64,000 nt of DNA, taken from the NCBI RefSeq assembly GCF_005144865.1, contig NZ_SWFM01000004.1, positions 1 to 64,000 on the forward strand, in the 5' to 3' direction. Shown one piece after another: positions 1 through 8,608 of this stretch (the first letter of the stretch is position 1; every line of letters begins with the position of its first letter). This DNA is from Guptibacillus hwajinpoensis (GTDB lineage Bacteria > Bacillota > Bacilli > Bacillales > Guptibacillaceae). A program made the translations under genes and the position numbers. The notes below the pieces were generated by a model. It was not told the origin of the DNA and did no database searches. It saw only the letters and a list, made by a program, of their open reading frames with translations.

Positions 1-660
1 CTGGACACGAAAAGCGGATGTGGCCGTTTAGGGTCGACAAGCGCTGGAGCCTCCCAACTGGAACACGGTCTTTGTGTTCCAATTGGGAGGTGAAGCGATC
101 GAGACCCTGGCCACTGCAGCTGGATCTCACGAAAAGCGGAGACGAGCGTTCAGAAACGGAGATATTGGAGCTCTTGAATTGGAACACGCTTTTTGTGTTC
201 CGATGAAAGAGTGAAATATCGCAGTTTCTGCGAGTCGCAGCTGGATCTAACGAAAAGCGGAAGTGGGCGGTTAGACACGGCAGGCACTGGAGGCTTTTAA
301 TATGAACACGTTTTTTGTGTTCGGATTAAAAGGTGAAGTGACCGAGTGTCTGCCCACTGCAGCTGGACACGAAAAGCGGATGTGGCCGTTTAGGGTCGAC
401 AAGCGCTGGAGCCTCCCAACTGGAACACGGTCTTTGTGTTCCAATTGGGAGGTGAAGCGATCGAGACCCTGGCCACTGCAGCTGGATCTAACGAAAAGCG
501 GAAGCGGCCGCTTAGACACGGCAGGCACTGGAGCCCTCCAACTTGAACACGGTCTTTGTGTTCGAGTTGGAGGGTGAAGCGACTCGAGGACCTGGCCACT
601 GCAGCTAGACACGAAAAAGCGAAACCGAACGTTCAAACCAGCCACAATATCGCAGAATAG
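1..660. repeat. Tandem array of ~120-bp long-hairpin repeats
   Basis: Five full units (about 1-119, 120-240, 241-362, 363-481, 482-603) and a degenerate sixth (604-660) follow head to tail. Each begins CTGGAYMY..ACGAAAAGCGGA and ends CACTGCAG or a variant of it. Each folds on itself: an outer stem (for example GTGGCC..AGGGTC against GACCCTGGCCAC), then an inner 16-17 bp stem closed by GAACAC/GTGTTC around a TCTTT-type loop. Units 1 and 4 look identical over 119 bp; the others differ, yet the two arms of the inner stem change together, with G-U wobbles tolerated. ORFs read through the array look like chance frames. The array continues beyond the left edge. I do not recognise the family with certainty; comparison with Bacillaceae RNA motifs in Rfam would be the test. 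Confidence 0.9.
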
Positions 661-910
661 CTAGGCTCAAGCCAACCACTGTTAACTCCCCAGCACAAAC
701 TCTAATTCTTCTCACCACTAAGCATATATGAGTTTCTTCCTATTAATAATAGGCTAAAGGAGAGCCCAACTAAATAGTTATTCGCCTTTTTTTCTCTTTT
801 TATGCAAAAAATCCGTAGATTAGTATAGAATAATTAAATAAATGTGTTATACTACTTTTGAGATTAACAAGGACCAAACGAAATCTTTAAAAAAAGGATG
901 GGTTTAACGT

Positions 911-2494
911 ATGAAAACAGCTTCCTTCTCCTCACCGTTATTGGATGCGATTTTAAATAAGAACAATCCACATGTAAATTTATCAGTCTCTGAACTTACA
1001 GAGCATTCTCTTTTTAAAAACGAAGGAACTTTGTCTTCGACAGGTGCACTTCGTGTTGAAACCGGAAAATATACTGGACGTTCTCCCGGGGACAAGTTCA
1101 TAGTTAATGAAGACTCCGTTAAAGAAAAAGTCAATTGGAAAACGAACCAGCCTATTTCTGAGAAAAGTTTTGAAAACCTTTACACAAAAGTACTGAACTA
1201 CCTCGGTGAGAAAAAAGACCTTTATGTATTTAAAGGCTTCGCTGGAGCTGATCAGTCATCGAGACTTCCTATCCAAGTAATCAATGAATATGCATGGCAT
1301 AATTTGTTCGCTCATCAGTTGTTCATTCGTCCTAATGAAACAGAGCTTAAAGGACATGAAGCTGAGTTCACTGTCATATCAGCGCCTGGCTTCCAAGCGG
1401 ATCCAGAAGTAGATGGTACTAATTCTGAGACGTTTATCATTATCTCTTTTGAGAAGCGTACCGTTTTAATCGGTGGAACAGAATACGCTGGGGAAATTAA
1501 GAAATCGATTTTCACAGTCATGAATTATATTCTTCCAGAGCGAAACATTCTATCTATGCACTGTTCTGCTAACGTTGGCAAAGAGGGCGATGTCGCTTTA
1601 TTCTTTGGTTTATCCGGCACTGGAAAGACAACGCTTTCAGCTGATGCCCATCGTTCTCTCATTGGTGATGATGAACATGGTTGGTCAATGAACGGTGTAT
1701 TTAACATTGAAGGCGGTTGTTACGCCAAATGCATTAACCTTTCAAAAGAAAAAGAACCACAAATATGGGATGCAATTCGATTCGGTACCGTCCTTGAGAA
1801 TGTGATGATGGACAATGGGACACGTGAACCGGATTATGATAATACGAGTTTAACTGAAAACACGCGTGCTGCCTACCCAATTGATGCAATTCCTAATATC
1901 GCGATCCCTAGTGTTGCTGGTCATCCTAACACGATCATTTTCTTAACAGCTGATGCGTTTGGTGTACTTCCTCCAATCAGTAAGCTGACAAAAGAACAGG
2001 CGATGTTCCATTTTCTTTCAGGCTACACAAGTAAACTAGCAGGAACTGAAAGAGGCGTAACCTCACCTGAAGCAACCTTCTCTACTTGTTTCGGAGCTCC
2101 ATTCCTCCCTTTACCTGCTCATCGCTATGCTGAGATGCTTGGTGAGAAAATCATGGAGCACGATGTACAGGTATTTCTTGTTAACACTGGTTGGTCTGGT
2201 GGAGGCTATGGTGTTGGTGAGCGTATGAAGTTATCTTACACTAGAGCGATGATTCAAGCTGCGCTAAACGGTGAGCTTGACCGCATTGAAACTGAAACAG
2301 ATCCAATTTTCGGTTTGCATATTCCATCGCATTGTCCTGGTGTTCCAGCTGAAGTTCTACAACCAAGACAAACATGGGAAAATCAAGAGAGCTATGACGT
2401 AAAAGCGAAAGAGCTAGCTACTCAATTCGTTAAGAACTTCGATAAATTCACTAATGTTTCAGAAGAAATTAAGCAAGCAGGCCCTAACGTTTAA
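911..2494 (+). CDS. pckA: Phosphoenolpyruvate carboxykinase (ATP)
   Basis: PckA converts oxaloacetate and ATP to phosphoenolpyruvate, CO2 and ADP, the entry step of gluconeogenesis in the cytoplasm. The 527-residue product has the full family length. Visible motifs are the N-terminal [11 protein letters not shown] substrate loop, the kinase-1 P-loop [13 protein letters not shown] (about residues 235-247), the metal-binding IGDDEHGW and a C-terminal [12 protein letters not shown] stretch. The ATG follows AAAAAAAGGATGGG at a normal distance. A TATACT -10-like hexamer lies at 848-853 without a clear -35. A hairpin terminator follows at 2505. The gene stands alone, as in B. subtilis. Confidence 0.97.
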   Translation: MKTASFSSPLLDAILNKNNPHVNLSVSELTEHSLFKNEGTLSSTGALRVETGKYTGRSPGDKFIVNEDSVKEKVNWKTNQPISEKSFENLYTKVLNYLGEKKDLYVFKGFAGADQSSRLPIQVINEYAWHNLFAHQLFIRPNETELKGHEAEFTVISAPGFQADPEVDGTNSETFIIISFEKRTVLIGGTEYAGEIKKSIFTVMNYILPERNILSMHCSANVGKEGDVALFFGLSGTGKTTLSADAHRSLIGDDEHGWSMNGVFNIEGGCYAKCINLSKEKEPQIWDAIRFGTVLENVMMDNGTREPDYDNTSLTENTRAAYPIDAIPNIAIPSVAGHPNTIIFLTADAFGVLPPISKLTKEQAMFHFLSGYTSKLAGTERGVTSPEATFSTCFGAPFLPLPAHRYAEMLGEKIMEHDVQVFLVNTGWSGGGYGVGERMKLSYTRAMIQAALNGELDRIETETDPIFGLHIPSHCPGVPAEVLQPRQTWENQESYDVKAKELATQFVKNFDKFTNVSEEIKQAGPNV

Positions 2495-2504
2495 CCAACT
2501 TATG

Positions 2505-2533
2505 AAAAAGCACCTTAACGGGTGCTTTTTTTT
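2505..2533 (+). terminator. Rho-independent terminator of pckA
   Basis: GCACC, a five-base loop, GGTGC, then eight T residues, ten bases after the pckA stop. Confidence 0.9.
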
Positions 2534-2668
2534 GTTTTGAATGAACTGGTCAACTGCCCGCGTTGCTTAAAAGGATTTATTATAGGGCAAACACACAATT
2601 CTCCCCTGTACATAGGCTATAGTATCTTAAAACATGAGCCTATTTCATGTGACAGCGGGGGCTAGATT

Positions 2669-3667
2669 ATGACAAAACGTTGGTTTAATAGGTTAACCCT
2701 TTATACAAGTATACTCTTCCTTCTCTTTCTATCAGCATGTGGGAATAGCGGTGAAAATGATCAAGTTCGAGTAGCAGAAGTAACTCGCTCAATTTTCTAT
2801 GCGCCACAATATGTTGCCATTTCTGAAGGCATCTTCGAAAAGCATGGGATTGACGTAGAATTAACAACTACCTGGGGTGGCGACAAAACGATGACGACGC
2901 TTCTTTCAAACGGCGCAGATGTCGCACTTGTCGGATCTGAAACGTCTATTTATGTGTATGCTCAAGGTACAAACGATCCTGTCATCAACTTTGCTCAGCT
3001 CACACAAACAGACGGAACCTTTCTTGTTTCAAGAGAAAAGATGGATCATTTTGCATGGGATGACTTGAAAGGAAGTACCTTCCTCGGTCAACGTAAAGGC
3101 GGCATGCCCCAAATGGCCGGTGAGTTTGTCTTAAAAAACAAAGGGATTAATCCACAAAAAGATCTCGATCTTATTCAAAATATTGATTTCGCAAACATTT
3201 CTAGTGCTTTTGCATCAGGTACAGGCGACTTCGTTCAACTTTTTGAACCGACAGCAAGCATTTTCGAAGAACAGGGTGTTGGTCATATCGTAGCGTCGTT
3301 TGGTAAAGAATCCGGCACGATTCCATATACCGTCTTTATGGCCAAAGAAAGTTATTTAGACAAAAATCCTGACACAGCCAAACGATTTACCAAAGCACTA
3401 TATGAAGCTCAGCAATGGGTAGATACTCATTCAGCGGATGAAATCGCAAAGTCAATTGAACCATTTTTTCCTGATACGGACCTCGCTCTCATCACAACCG
3501 TAGTTGATCGATACAAAAGTCAGCACTCTTTTGCAACAAATCCTATCCTTGATGAAGGCGAGTGGAATAACCTTCAAAATATAATGGACGAATCCGGTGA
3601 GCTACCGAAGCGTGTCGACCACAGCAAACTAGTGGATAACAGTTATGCAGAAGATGCGCAAAAATAG
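2669..3667 (+). CDS. ytlA: ABC transporter substrate-binding lipoprotein, NMT1/SsuA-like (YtlA type)
   Basis: Extracellular solute-binding component of an ABC importer. The 332-residue protein has a lipoprotein signal peptide: basic N-terminus, hydrophobic stretch, then the lipobox LSAC with the lipidated Cys near residue 24. The mature part resembles NMT1/ThiY/SsuA binding proteins (VTRSIFYAPQYVAISEGIFEKHG near the start), which bind small sulfonates, nitrate or pyrimidine precursors of thiamine. Its ligand cannot be read from sequence. It is followed after 14 bases by the ATPase gene and then the permease, the ytlA-ytlC-ytlD order of B. subtilis close to pckA. No thiamine-pyrophosphate riboswitch is visible upstream. 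Confidence 0.85.
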   Translation: MTKRWFNRLTLYTSILFLLFLSACGNSGENDQVRVAEVTRSIFYAPQYVAISEGIFEKHGIDVELTTTWGGDKTMTTLLSNGADVALVGSETSIYVYAQGTNDPVINFAQLTQTDGTFLVSREKMDHFAWDDLKGSTFLGQRKGGMPQMAGEFVLKNKGINPQKDLDLIQNIDFANISSAFASGTGDFVQLFEPTASIFEEQGVGHIVASFGKESGTIPYTVFMAKESYLDKNPDTAKRFTKALYEAQQWVDTHSADEIAKSIEPFFPDTDLALITTVVDRYKSQHSFATNPILDEGEWNNLQNIMDESGELPKRVDHSKLVDNSYAEDAQK

Positions 3668-3681
3668 GAGGGAATGCAATC

Positions 3682-4458
3682 ATGTCTTTCCTTCAAGTCA
3701 ATGCTATTTCCCACGTTTATTTAACAAAAACGGAAGCTAAAGAAGCCATTTCTAACCTTTCATTTTCCATTGAGGAAGGTGAATTCGTATCCCTTATCGG
3801 TCCAAGTGGATGTGGTAAATCTACATTACTTTCCATTATATCTGGGCTGTTAACACCTACCGAAGGAAAGGTTATTGTAGAGGGTAAAAATAGTAATCAA
3901 CCAGGTAAGTCAATGGGATATATGCTTCAGCAAGATTATTTATTCCCCTGGAAGACAATTAAAGAAAATTGTCTTCTAGGATTAAAGCTAACGAATCGAC
4001 TAACCAAAGACACGATAGAGAGAACATTAAAGCTTCTAGATCAAATGGGGTTGTATGATGTTCGTCATGCTTACCCTGACCAGTTATCAGGTGGTATGCG
4101 CCAGCGCGTGGCTCTTGTTCGAACATTAGCAACTGGACCTGACCTCCTCTTATTAGATGAACCTTTCTCAGCACTAGATTACCAGACAAAATTAAAACTA
4201 GAAGATCTCGTTTTTTCCACTTTAAAAGAACACAATAAATCAGCTCTCCTTGTCACTCATGATATTGGAGAAGCCATAGCAATGTCAGACCGGGTTATTC
4301 TTCTGTCACCAAGACCGGGAAAAATCGCTCGAACGTTCCACATTCCCGCTCATCTACGTGAGCTACTCCCTTTTGATGCGCGGAATGATCCAAAATTTGC
4401 TGAACATTTCCAAGTTATCTGGAAGGAGCTTGATTCTCTTGAACAATCTCCAACTTGA
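3682..4458 (+). CDS. ytlC: ABC transporter ATP-binding protein (YtlC type)
   Basis: Cytoplasmic ATPase of the importer encoded with the flanking genes. At 258 residues it is a standard nitrate/sulfonate/taurine-class subunit. The Walker A is GPSGCGKST (about residues 40-48), the signature LSGGMRQR (about 134-141), the Walker [13 protein letters not shown] and the switch histidine in VTHDIGEA. The ATG follows a GGAGGGAATG ribosome binding site. The end of the gene overlaps the start of the permease gene, so the two are probably translationally coupled. Confidence 0.93.
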   Translation: MSFLQVNAISHVYLTKTEAKEAISNLSFSIEEGEFVSLIGPSGCGKSTLLSIISGLLTPTEGKVIVEGKNSNQPGKSMGYMLQQDYLFPWKTIKENCLLGLKLTNRLTKDTIERTLKLLDQMGLYDVRHAYPDQLSGGMRQRVALVRTLATGPDLLLLDEPFSALDYQTKLKLEDLVFSTLKEHNKSALLVTHDIGEAIAMSDRVILLSPRPGKIARTFHIPAHLRELLPFDARNDPKFAEHFQVIWKELDSLEQSPT

Positions 4459-5239
4459 GAAGCAGCACTCTGCTTACCTTAAAATGCTTAGAAGAGAGAA
4501 GTTCGAAATAACAGGTTGGCAACTTTTCATTCTACTAGCTTTCCTAACACTCTGGGAAACCGCAGGACGGCTTACCTGGATTGATCCACTATTGTTTAGC
4601 TATCCTAGCAAAATCGCTTCTCTTTTCGTAGTCAAAATAAGCGATGGATCATTGGCATTGCACACTGGTGTAACACTACTTGAAACAATTGCAGGGTTTA
4701 TTCTAGGGACTGTTTTAGGAACTCTCTTCGCAGCGGCACTGTGGTGGTCTCGGAAGGCATCAAAAATATCAGATCCTTACCTTGTCGTCTTAAACTCAAT
4801 GCCCAAAGTAGCACTTGGACCAATTATCATCGTAGCATTAGGTCCTGGCTATCTAGCCATAATTACAATGGGTGCCTCTATCTCCATAATCATTACAACC
4901 CTTGTGATCTATCATGCCTTCCACACTGTTGAGCCGAACTATGTGAAAGTGATTCGATCGTTTGGTGGAAATAAGAAACAAATATTTCTTGAAGCTATCC
5001 TTCCAGCTTCCTTTCCTGCGATTATTTCCACACTTAAAGTGAACGTTGGCCTTTCTTGGGTTGGGGTTATTGTAGGAGAATTTCTTGTTTCAAAACAAGG
5101 ACTAGGATATATGATTATTTATGGTTTCCAGGTATTTAACTTCACACTTGTGTTATTAAGTCTGGTCATGATTGCTGTTTTCTCTTCCCTAATGTACATG
5201 GGGGTAGAATGGATCGAACGTAAACTAATTAAGAATTAG
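4439..5239 (+). CDS. ytlD: ABC transporter permease, BPD_transp_1 (YtlD type)
   Basis: Membrane channel subunit of the YtlACD-type importer. About six hydrophobic segments are visible, and the EAA-loop region reads [21 protein letters not shown], the contact site for the ATPase. The open frame extends back to an ATG at 4358, deep inside the ATPase gene, but I place the start at TTG 4439 because GGAAGGAG (4421-4428) lies 10 bases upstream; ATG 4484 is a further alternative without a good site. With the TTG start the protein has 266 residues and overlaps the ATPase gene by 20 bases. A terminator follows directly. Confidence 0.87.
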   Translation: MNNLQLEKQHSAYLKMLRREKFEITGWQLFILLAFLTLWETAGRLTWIDPLLFSYPSKIASLFVVKISDGSLALHTGVTLLETIAGFILGTVLGTLFAAALWWSRKASKISDPYLVVLNSMPKVALGPIIIVALGPGYLAIITMGASISIIITTLVIYHAFHTVEPNYVKVIRSFGGNKKQIFLEAILPASFPAIISTLKVNVGLSWVGVIVGEFLVSKQGLGYMIIYGFQVFNFTLVLLSLVMIAVFSSLMYMGVEWIERKLIKN

Positions 5240-5264
5240 CTTCTCTATTCGAGAGGCTTTTTTT
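5239..5264 (+). terminator. Terminator of the ytlACD operon
   Basis: Stem GCTTCTC/GAGAGGC with a TATTC loop followed by seven T residues; it begins at the last base of the ytlD stop codon. Confidence 0.88.
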
Positions 5265-5415
5265 GTTGGGATTGGGCAAACTAGTTAGCTAGAACTTACA
5301 AATCTGACATCGTCCTACACGTCTAACCGATGGCAAAATGATTGCTCTAGACCCACCCGATCGCCATCTGCTAGCATGGAGAAGAATACAATTCATATGA
5401 AATCAGGTGAAGAAA

Positions 5416-6270
5416 ATGAATGCACTGCGGGGAGTCTGGATTAGCATCACAGCATATTTGCTTCTTTCAATCACTAAGCTCTTTGCTGGATATGTCTTCG
5501 GTTCAGAGGCTTTGCTTGCTGATGGATGGAACAATGCTTCAGACATTGTGGCTTCTGTTGCTATATTGATTGGAATGAAAATTTCGCTTAAACCCCGTGA
5601 TCGCAATCACCCTTATGGACATTCGCGAGCTGAAACAGTTTCTTCCCTTTTCGCCTCGTTCGTCATGATGGCCATTGGATTGCAGGTACTCTTTCACACG
5701 ACATCCGTCCTCATTGAGGGTCCAAAATCCTCACCACCTCTAAGCTCAGCATGGATAGCCTTGCTTGGCGTTTTGGTAATGGGGTCTGTTTACTTCTATA
5801 ATAAAAAACTTGCTGCCAAAACGAAAAGCCATGGCCTCATGGCCGCAGCGAAAGATAACTTATCAGACGCTCTTGTCAGTCTCGGCGCTTTCATTGGTAT
5901 CATTGGAGCAAGTTTTCATATGTACTGGCTCGACCCACTCACAGGTTTTGTTGTCGGTCTTATCATATGTAAAACAGCTTTTGGGATCTTTAAAGAATCT
6001 TCACTTATGTTAACGGATGGGTTTGATACGGATAAACTCAATGAAATTCAAACAACGATTAAAGAGATTGATGGTGTAGAAGCGTTGGTCGATATTAAAG
6101 CACGTATGGCTGGTAGTAGCGTCATTGTTGATGCTGTAGTAGAAGTAGCTCCAGACTTAAACATCAAGGAAGGACATTCTATTACAGACGAAATTGAGGC
6201 GCGACTCGAGAAGGACTACGATATTAGAACCGCTCACATTCATATTGAGCCTGGTCAACGAAGCCAATAG
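5416..6270 (+). CDS. Cation diffusion facilitator family transporter (MneP/MneS-like)
   Basis: Metal/proton antiporter of the CDF family, exporting divalent cations through the membrane. About six transmembrane segments precede a cytoplasmic C-terminal domain of some 85 residues. The binding motif in TM2 reads DGWNNASD and the cytoplasmic loop has HPYGHSRAE; the NN-containing TM2 motif is typical of Mn(II)-exporting members such as B. subtilis MneP and MneS, so Mn is the best guess. The frame opens at GTG 5407, but AGGTGA (5405-5410) sits five bases before ATG 5416, which I prefer (284 residues). It is monocistronic and convergent with the Nudix gene. Confidence 0.88.
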   Translation: MNALRGVWISITAYLLLSITKLFAGYVFGSEALLADGWNNASDIVASVAILIGMKISLKPRDRNHPYGHSRAETVSSLFASFVMMAIGLQVLFHTTSVLIEGPKSSPPLSSAWIALLGVLVMGSVYFYNKKLAAKTKSHGLMAAAKDNLSDALVSLGAFIGIIGASFHMYWLDPLTGFVVGLIICKTAFGIFKESSLMLTDGFDTDKLNEIQTTIKEIDGVEALVDIKARMAGSSVIVDAVVEVAPDLNIKEGHSITDEIEARLEKDYDIRTAHIHIEPGQRSQ

Positions 6271-6301
6271 AAAAAAGCCCAGGACGAGACTGGACTTTTT
6301 A
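6271..6301. terminator. Bidirectional terminator between the CDF gene and ytkD
   Basis: AAAAAGCCCAG and CTGGACTTTTT flank a seven-base loop, with A and T runs on both sides, between two convergent stop codons. Confidence 0.8.
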
Positions 6302-6772
6302 CTTTGAGTAATTCAGATGTTGAAGACTATAAGGAAGCACCTGGTCCTTCATCATAAAGCTGAATCGTTCATTTAGATGAAGGTCCTTCGGCAGATGTTT
6401 CAACAAAACAGGACCTCTTGTTTCCAAATAGTCTTCCTTGTCGACAAGGTGTTCAATATCAGCATAATACACATTCTTAATAATAGTGCCACCTTTACCT
6501 TCAACTCGATACTGGCCAATATATTGAAGGTTACTCACAACGCCGCCCGTTTCTTCATATACTTCACGAACAGCTGCGTCTTCAGCCGTTTCTCCTTCTT
6601 CCACCTTACCACCTGGAAATTCAATCCCACGTCTCGAGTGTTCAGTTAACAACCACTTCTCGTCTAGACGGCAAATCACCCATACATGTTTCGGAGCAGA
6701 AGAATAAGGATGATCCTGCAAAGAAAATGTGACTTGATTATGATAATAATCTGTAAACGTAAATTCGCTCAT
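6299..6772 (-). CDS. ytkD: Nudix hydrolase, nucleoside triphosphatase YtkD
   Basis: YtkD of B. subtilis hydrolyses nucleoside triphosphates, including oxidised 8-oxo-dGTP, and has been described as a MutT-like protein linked to RNA turnover. This 157-residue product carries a complete Nudix box GX5EX7REUXEEXGU, from GGKVEEGE through REVYEETGG (about residues 49-71). It keeps the pckA-men neighbourhood seen in B. subtilis, which supports orthology. The start ATG lies at 6772. Confidence 0.88.
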   Translation of the reverse strand: MSEFTFTDYYHNQVTFSLQDHPYSSAPKHVWVICRLDEKWLLTEHSRRGIEFPGGKVEEGETAEDAAVREVYEETGGVVSNLQYIGQYRVEGKGGTIIKNVYYADIEHLVDKEDYLETRGPVLLKHLPKDLHLNERFSFMMKDQVLPYSLQHLNYSK

Positions 6773-6845
6773 TTGATAACCTCGTCTTTTAGTTTCTTAC
6801 TTTATTGTAAAAGAGTCGTCTGTTGTTGTCCAATCTGCCTATGGA

Positions 6846-6880
6846 AAAACAAAACGCACGGACATTTTGTCTCGTGCGTT
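6846..6880 (-). terminator. Terminator of the lipoprotein gene
   Basis: AACGCACG/CGTGCGTT stem followed on the minus strand by TTTTGTTTTT. Confidence 0.8.
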
Positions 6881-6884
6881 CGCA

Positions 6885-7412
6885 TTACTTAATTGTGAAA
6901 TTTTTGATAATCCAGTGATTTTCTTCATAAAGAAAATTAATTTCTATTGTATAAGTGCCATATAGATCTGATTCATTTGTTTGAACTAGTTGATACTCAA
7001 ATGTATTTACTTGGTTCAATTCATAGGGTTCTTCGTTGTCCATCCATGGAAATAGCTCTGTTGGGATAAGATAGAGTGAACCTTCTCGTTCTTCATAGTA
7101 AGTATCTGCTATGTTTGTTGCGAGATCTTCAGAAGCAACTTCTTGTAAATGTTCATTTATTTCTTCTTTTGTATTGAAATTTTCCACTTGAAAGTTTTCG
7201 TCTGAATCTTGCATGATGCGATTAATTAGCTCATTTGAAAGCATCTCTACATCTGGCTTTGCTACTGCAATTGTTTTTGCTTCTGCTTTGTTTTCTATAG
7301 AAGATAGCATCATTTCAGAATGATTTTCTGCTAGTTTGGTTACGTCCGAGCCACACCCTGATGTAATACTCAACATACCTGCAATCAGTATAAAACTTAT
7401 GTATTGTTTCAC
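6885..7412 (-). CDS. Putative lipoprotein of unknown function
   Basis: A short basic N-terminus, a hydrophobic segment and the lipobox ITSGC (Cys near residue 20) indicate a lipid-anchored extracellular protein. The mature part of about 155 residues is acidic, with a Glu/Asn-rich middle and an aromatic-rich end (YTIEINFLYEENHWIIKNF). The frame opens at 7460, but I choose GTG 7412 because AAAGGATGGG lies eight bases upstream and the signal peptide then begins correctly; this gives 175 residues. No family was recognised. It is flanked by its own terminator and stands alone. Confidence 0.7.
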   Translation of the reverse strand: MKQYISFILIAGMLSITSGCGSDVTKLAENHSEMMLSSIENKAEAKTIAVAKPDVEMLSNELINRIMQDSDENFQVENFNTKEEINEHLQEVASEDLATNIADTYYEEREGSLYLIPTELFPWMDNEEPYELNQVNTFEYQLVQTNESDLYGTYTIEINFLYEENHWIIKNFTIK

Positions 7413-7540
7413 GTTACCCATCCTTTTAAATAGTAAATAATTTTGCTCTACTATCAACATTCCTCAAGGCGTGAGGTGTCAAACTAACCAGGGATAGATT
7501 AAGCCTTTTTTACTACTAGCGAAAAACGCTCTTAACATAC

Positions 7541-7570
7541 AAAAGATGAACCGGTATTCCGGTTCATCTT
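7541..7570 (-). terminator. Terminator of the yjcZ-like gene
   Basis: GATGAACCGG/CCGGTTCATC stem with a four-base loop and TTTT on the minus strand, just past the stop at 7579. Confidence 0.85.
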
Positions 7571-7578
7571 CCTGTTAC

Positions 7579-7716
7579 TTAGCAATAAGGATTGTAGTTA
7601 GCTCCGCCAACGTTACCAGGTCCACCGTATCCACCCATTGCGCCAGCACCTACAATAATTAAAAGAATGAACAATACAACAATCAAAGCAAAACCTTTTC
7701 CGTATCCTCCGCTCAT
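7579..7716 (-). CDS. YjcZ-family small sporulation protein
   Basis: A 45-residue protein starting MSGGYGKGFALIVVLF, a single hydrophobic segment followed by a Gly/Tyr-rich tail ending NYNPYC. This MSGGYG..FALIVVLFILLIIVG pattern is typical of the YjcZ/SscA family, small membrane proteins found in spore formers and associated with spore coat assembly or late sporulation. The ATG is preceded by GAGGGGGAT, and a terminator follows closely. The gene is too short for most ORF callers. Confidence 0.88.
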   Translation of the reverse strand: MSGGYGKGFALIVVLFILLIIVGAGAMGGYGGPGNVGGANYNPYC

Positions 7717-7854
7717 CTTTATCCCCCTCAATATGTTTGTTTAACTACATTATTAGATTATGTTAGTCGTTTAGTTTAGGAAGGGCAGGAGCGGAGTTCT
7801 TAAAATAATTAATGGTCCAATGACTTGTATTGAAGGTGAATTCGCACCATTTCA

Positions 7855-7884
7855 CCAAAAAAAATAGAGGCCTACAGCCCCTAT
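7855..7884 (-). terminator. Terminator overlapping the end of the 7881 gene
   Basis: ATAGAGGC/GCCCCTAT imperfect stem followed by an eight-base T run on the minus strand. Confidence 0.7.
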
Positions 7885-8219
7885 CTCCTAGTATTATGAT
7901 TGAGAGCGGATAAAACGCCCATTTCTTCAATTTGTCGCTTTGTCTCAGGAGTACCTAATTGATGCATGAGACGGTAAAGATCATAAATGGCTTCGTCAGT
8001 CCAATTACGATGGCTGTCCACTTCTTTTTCATTAAAGTGATTTGTAGAAAAGAAGTCATTCTGCTGTACATATTTCTGGGATCTAAGCTTCTCAATAACC
8101 CTCTCAATTTCCATTCGTTCCTCTTGACTTGCTCGGATTTCAAATGAATTTAATTGATTGTCGATCTTCGTTTCATGAAGCTCACCTTTAGGTGTTACAT
8201 AATAGGTTTCGCGTACCAT
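7881..8219 (-). CDS. Conserved hypothetical protein, 112 aa
   Basis: A hydrophilic soluble protein without signal peptide or membrane segment. The N-terminus (MVRETYYVTPKGELHETKI) looks like two short beta strands; the rest is predicted helical with many charged residues (SQEERMEIERVIEKLRSQ). I do not recognise the family. GGAGGTGAAAGATA precedes the ATG. It lies 22 bases downstream of the 8242 gene and is probably cotranscribed with it. Confidence 0.7.
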   Translation of the reverse strand: MVRETYYVTPKGELHETKIDNQLNSFEIRASQEERMEIERVIEKLRSQKYVQQNDFFSTNHFNEKEVDSHRNWTDEAIYDLYRLMHQLGTPETKRQIEEMGVLSALNHNTRR

Positions 8220-8241
8220 TATCTTTCACCTCCAAGAAAAT

Positions 8242-8466
8242 TTAGACTGGACTTTCTTCAGTATGGCTATATCCTTTGTATTCGTGTTGTGCTGCATCAA
8301 TCGTTTTTTCTACTGTGTCTAAACGGGAACGAAACGCCCCTACATCACGACCATTATTTTTTGCTTCCTCTACGCGGTCATCATAATTTGTCTCATTTGT
8401 TGCTTCTGACTCCACGTGAAATTGCTTTTCATCATGATCGACGACGACTTGAATAAATTTCTCCAT
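8242..8466 (-). CDS. Hypothetical small acidic protein, 74 aa
   Basis: Small, charged, cytoplasmic-looking protein beginning MEKFIQVVVDHDEKQFHVE, suggesting a short beta hairpin followed by helix. GAGGAGGTACAGACA before the ATG is a strong ribosome binding site. It is the first gene of a two-gene minus-strand unit and diverges from the helicase gene. No family recognised. Confidence 0.65.
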   Translation of the reverse strand: MEKFIQVVVDHDEKQFHVESEATNETNYDDRVEEAKNNGRDVGAFRSRLDTVEKTIDAAQHEYKGYSHTEESPV

Positions 8467-8608
8467 TGTCTGTACCTCCTCATTTTCCTATCCTGCTAGT
8501 CTATTTACCCGAATCAATTCAATATTAATCTTTTTCTATGAAACGAACATACGTCAATTTATGATAAAATGAACGGATGAATCTATAAAGATAGTTCAGG
8601 TGATGATC

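Noticed and set aside
18..645. Several overlapping ORFs of 60-124 codons in the repeat array
   Set aside because: They follow the repeat period, have no ribosome binding sites and change with unit variation; they are by-products of the repeats.
1..660. CRISPR-like array
   Set aside because: The repeats are ~120 bp with internal hairpins and there are no short identical repeats separated by unique spacers; no cas genes are present.
2534..2668. Thiamine pyrophosphate riboswitch upstream of the YtlA-type importer
   Set aside because: The conserved CTGAGA and ACCTGATCTGGATAATGCC-like blocks are absent.
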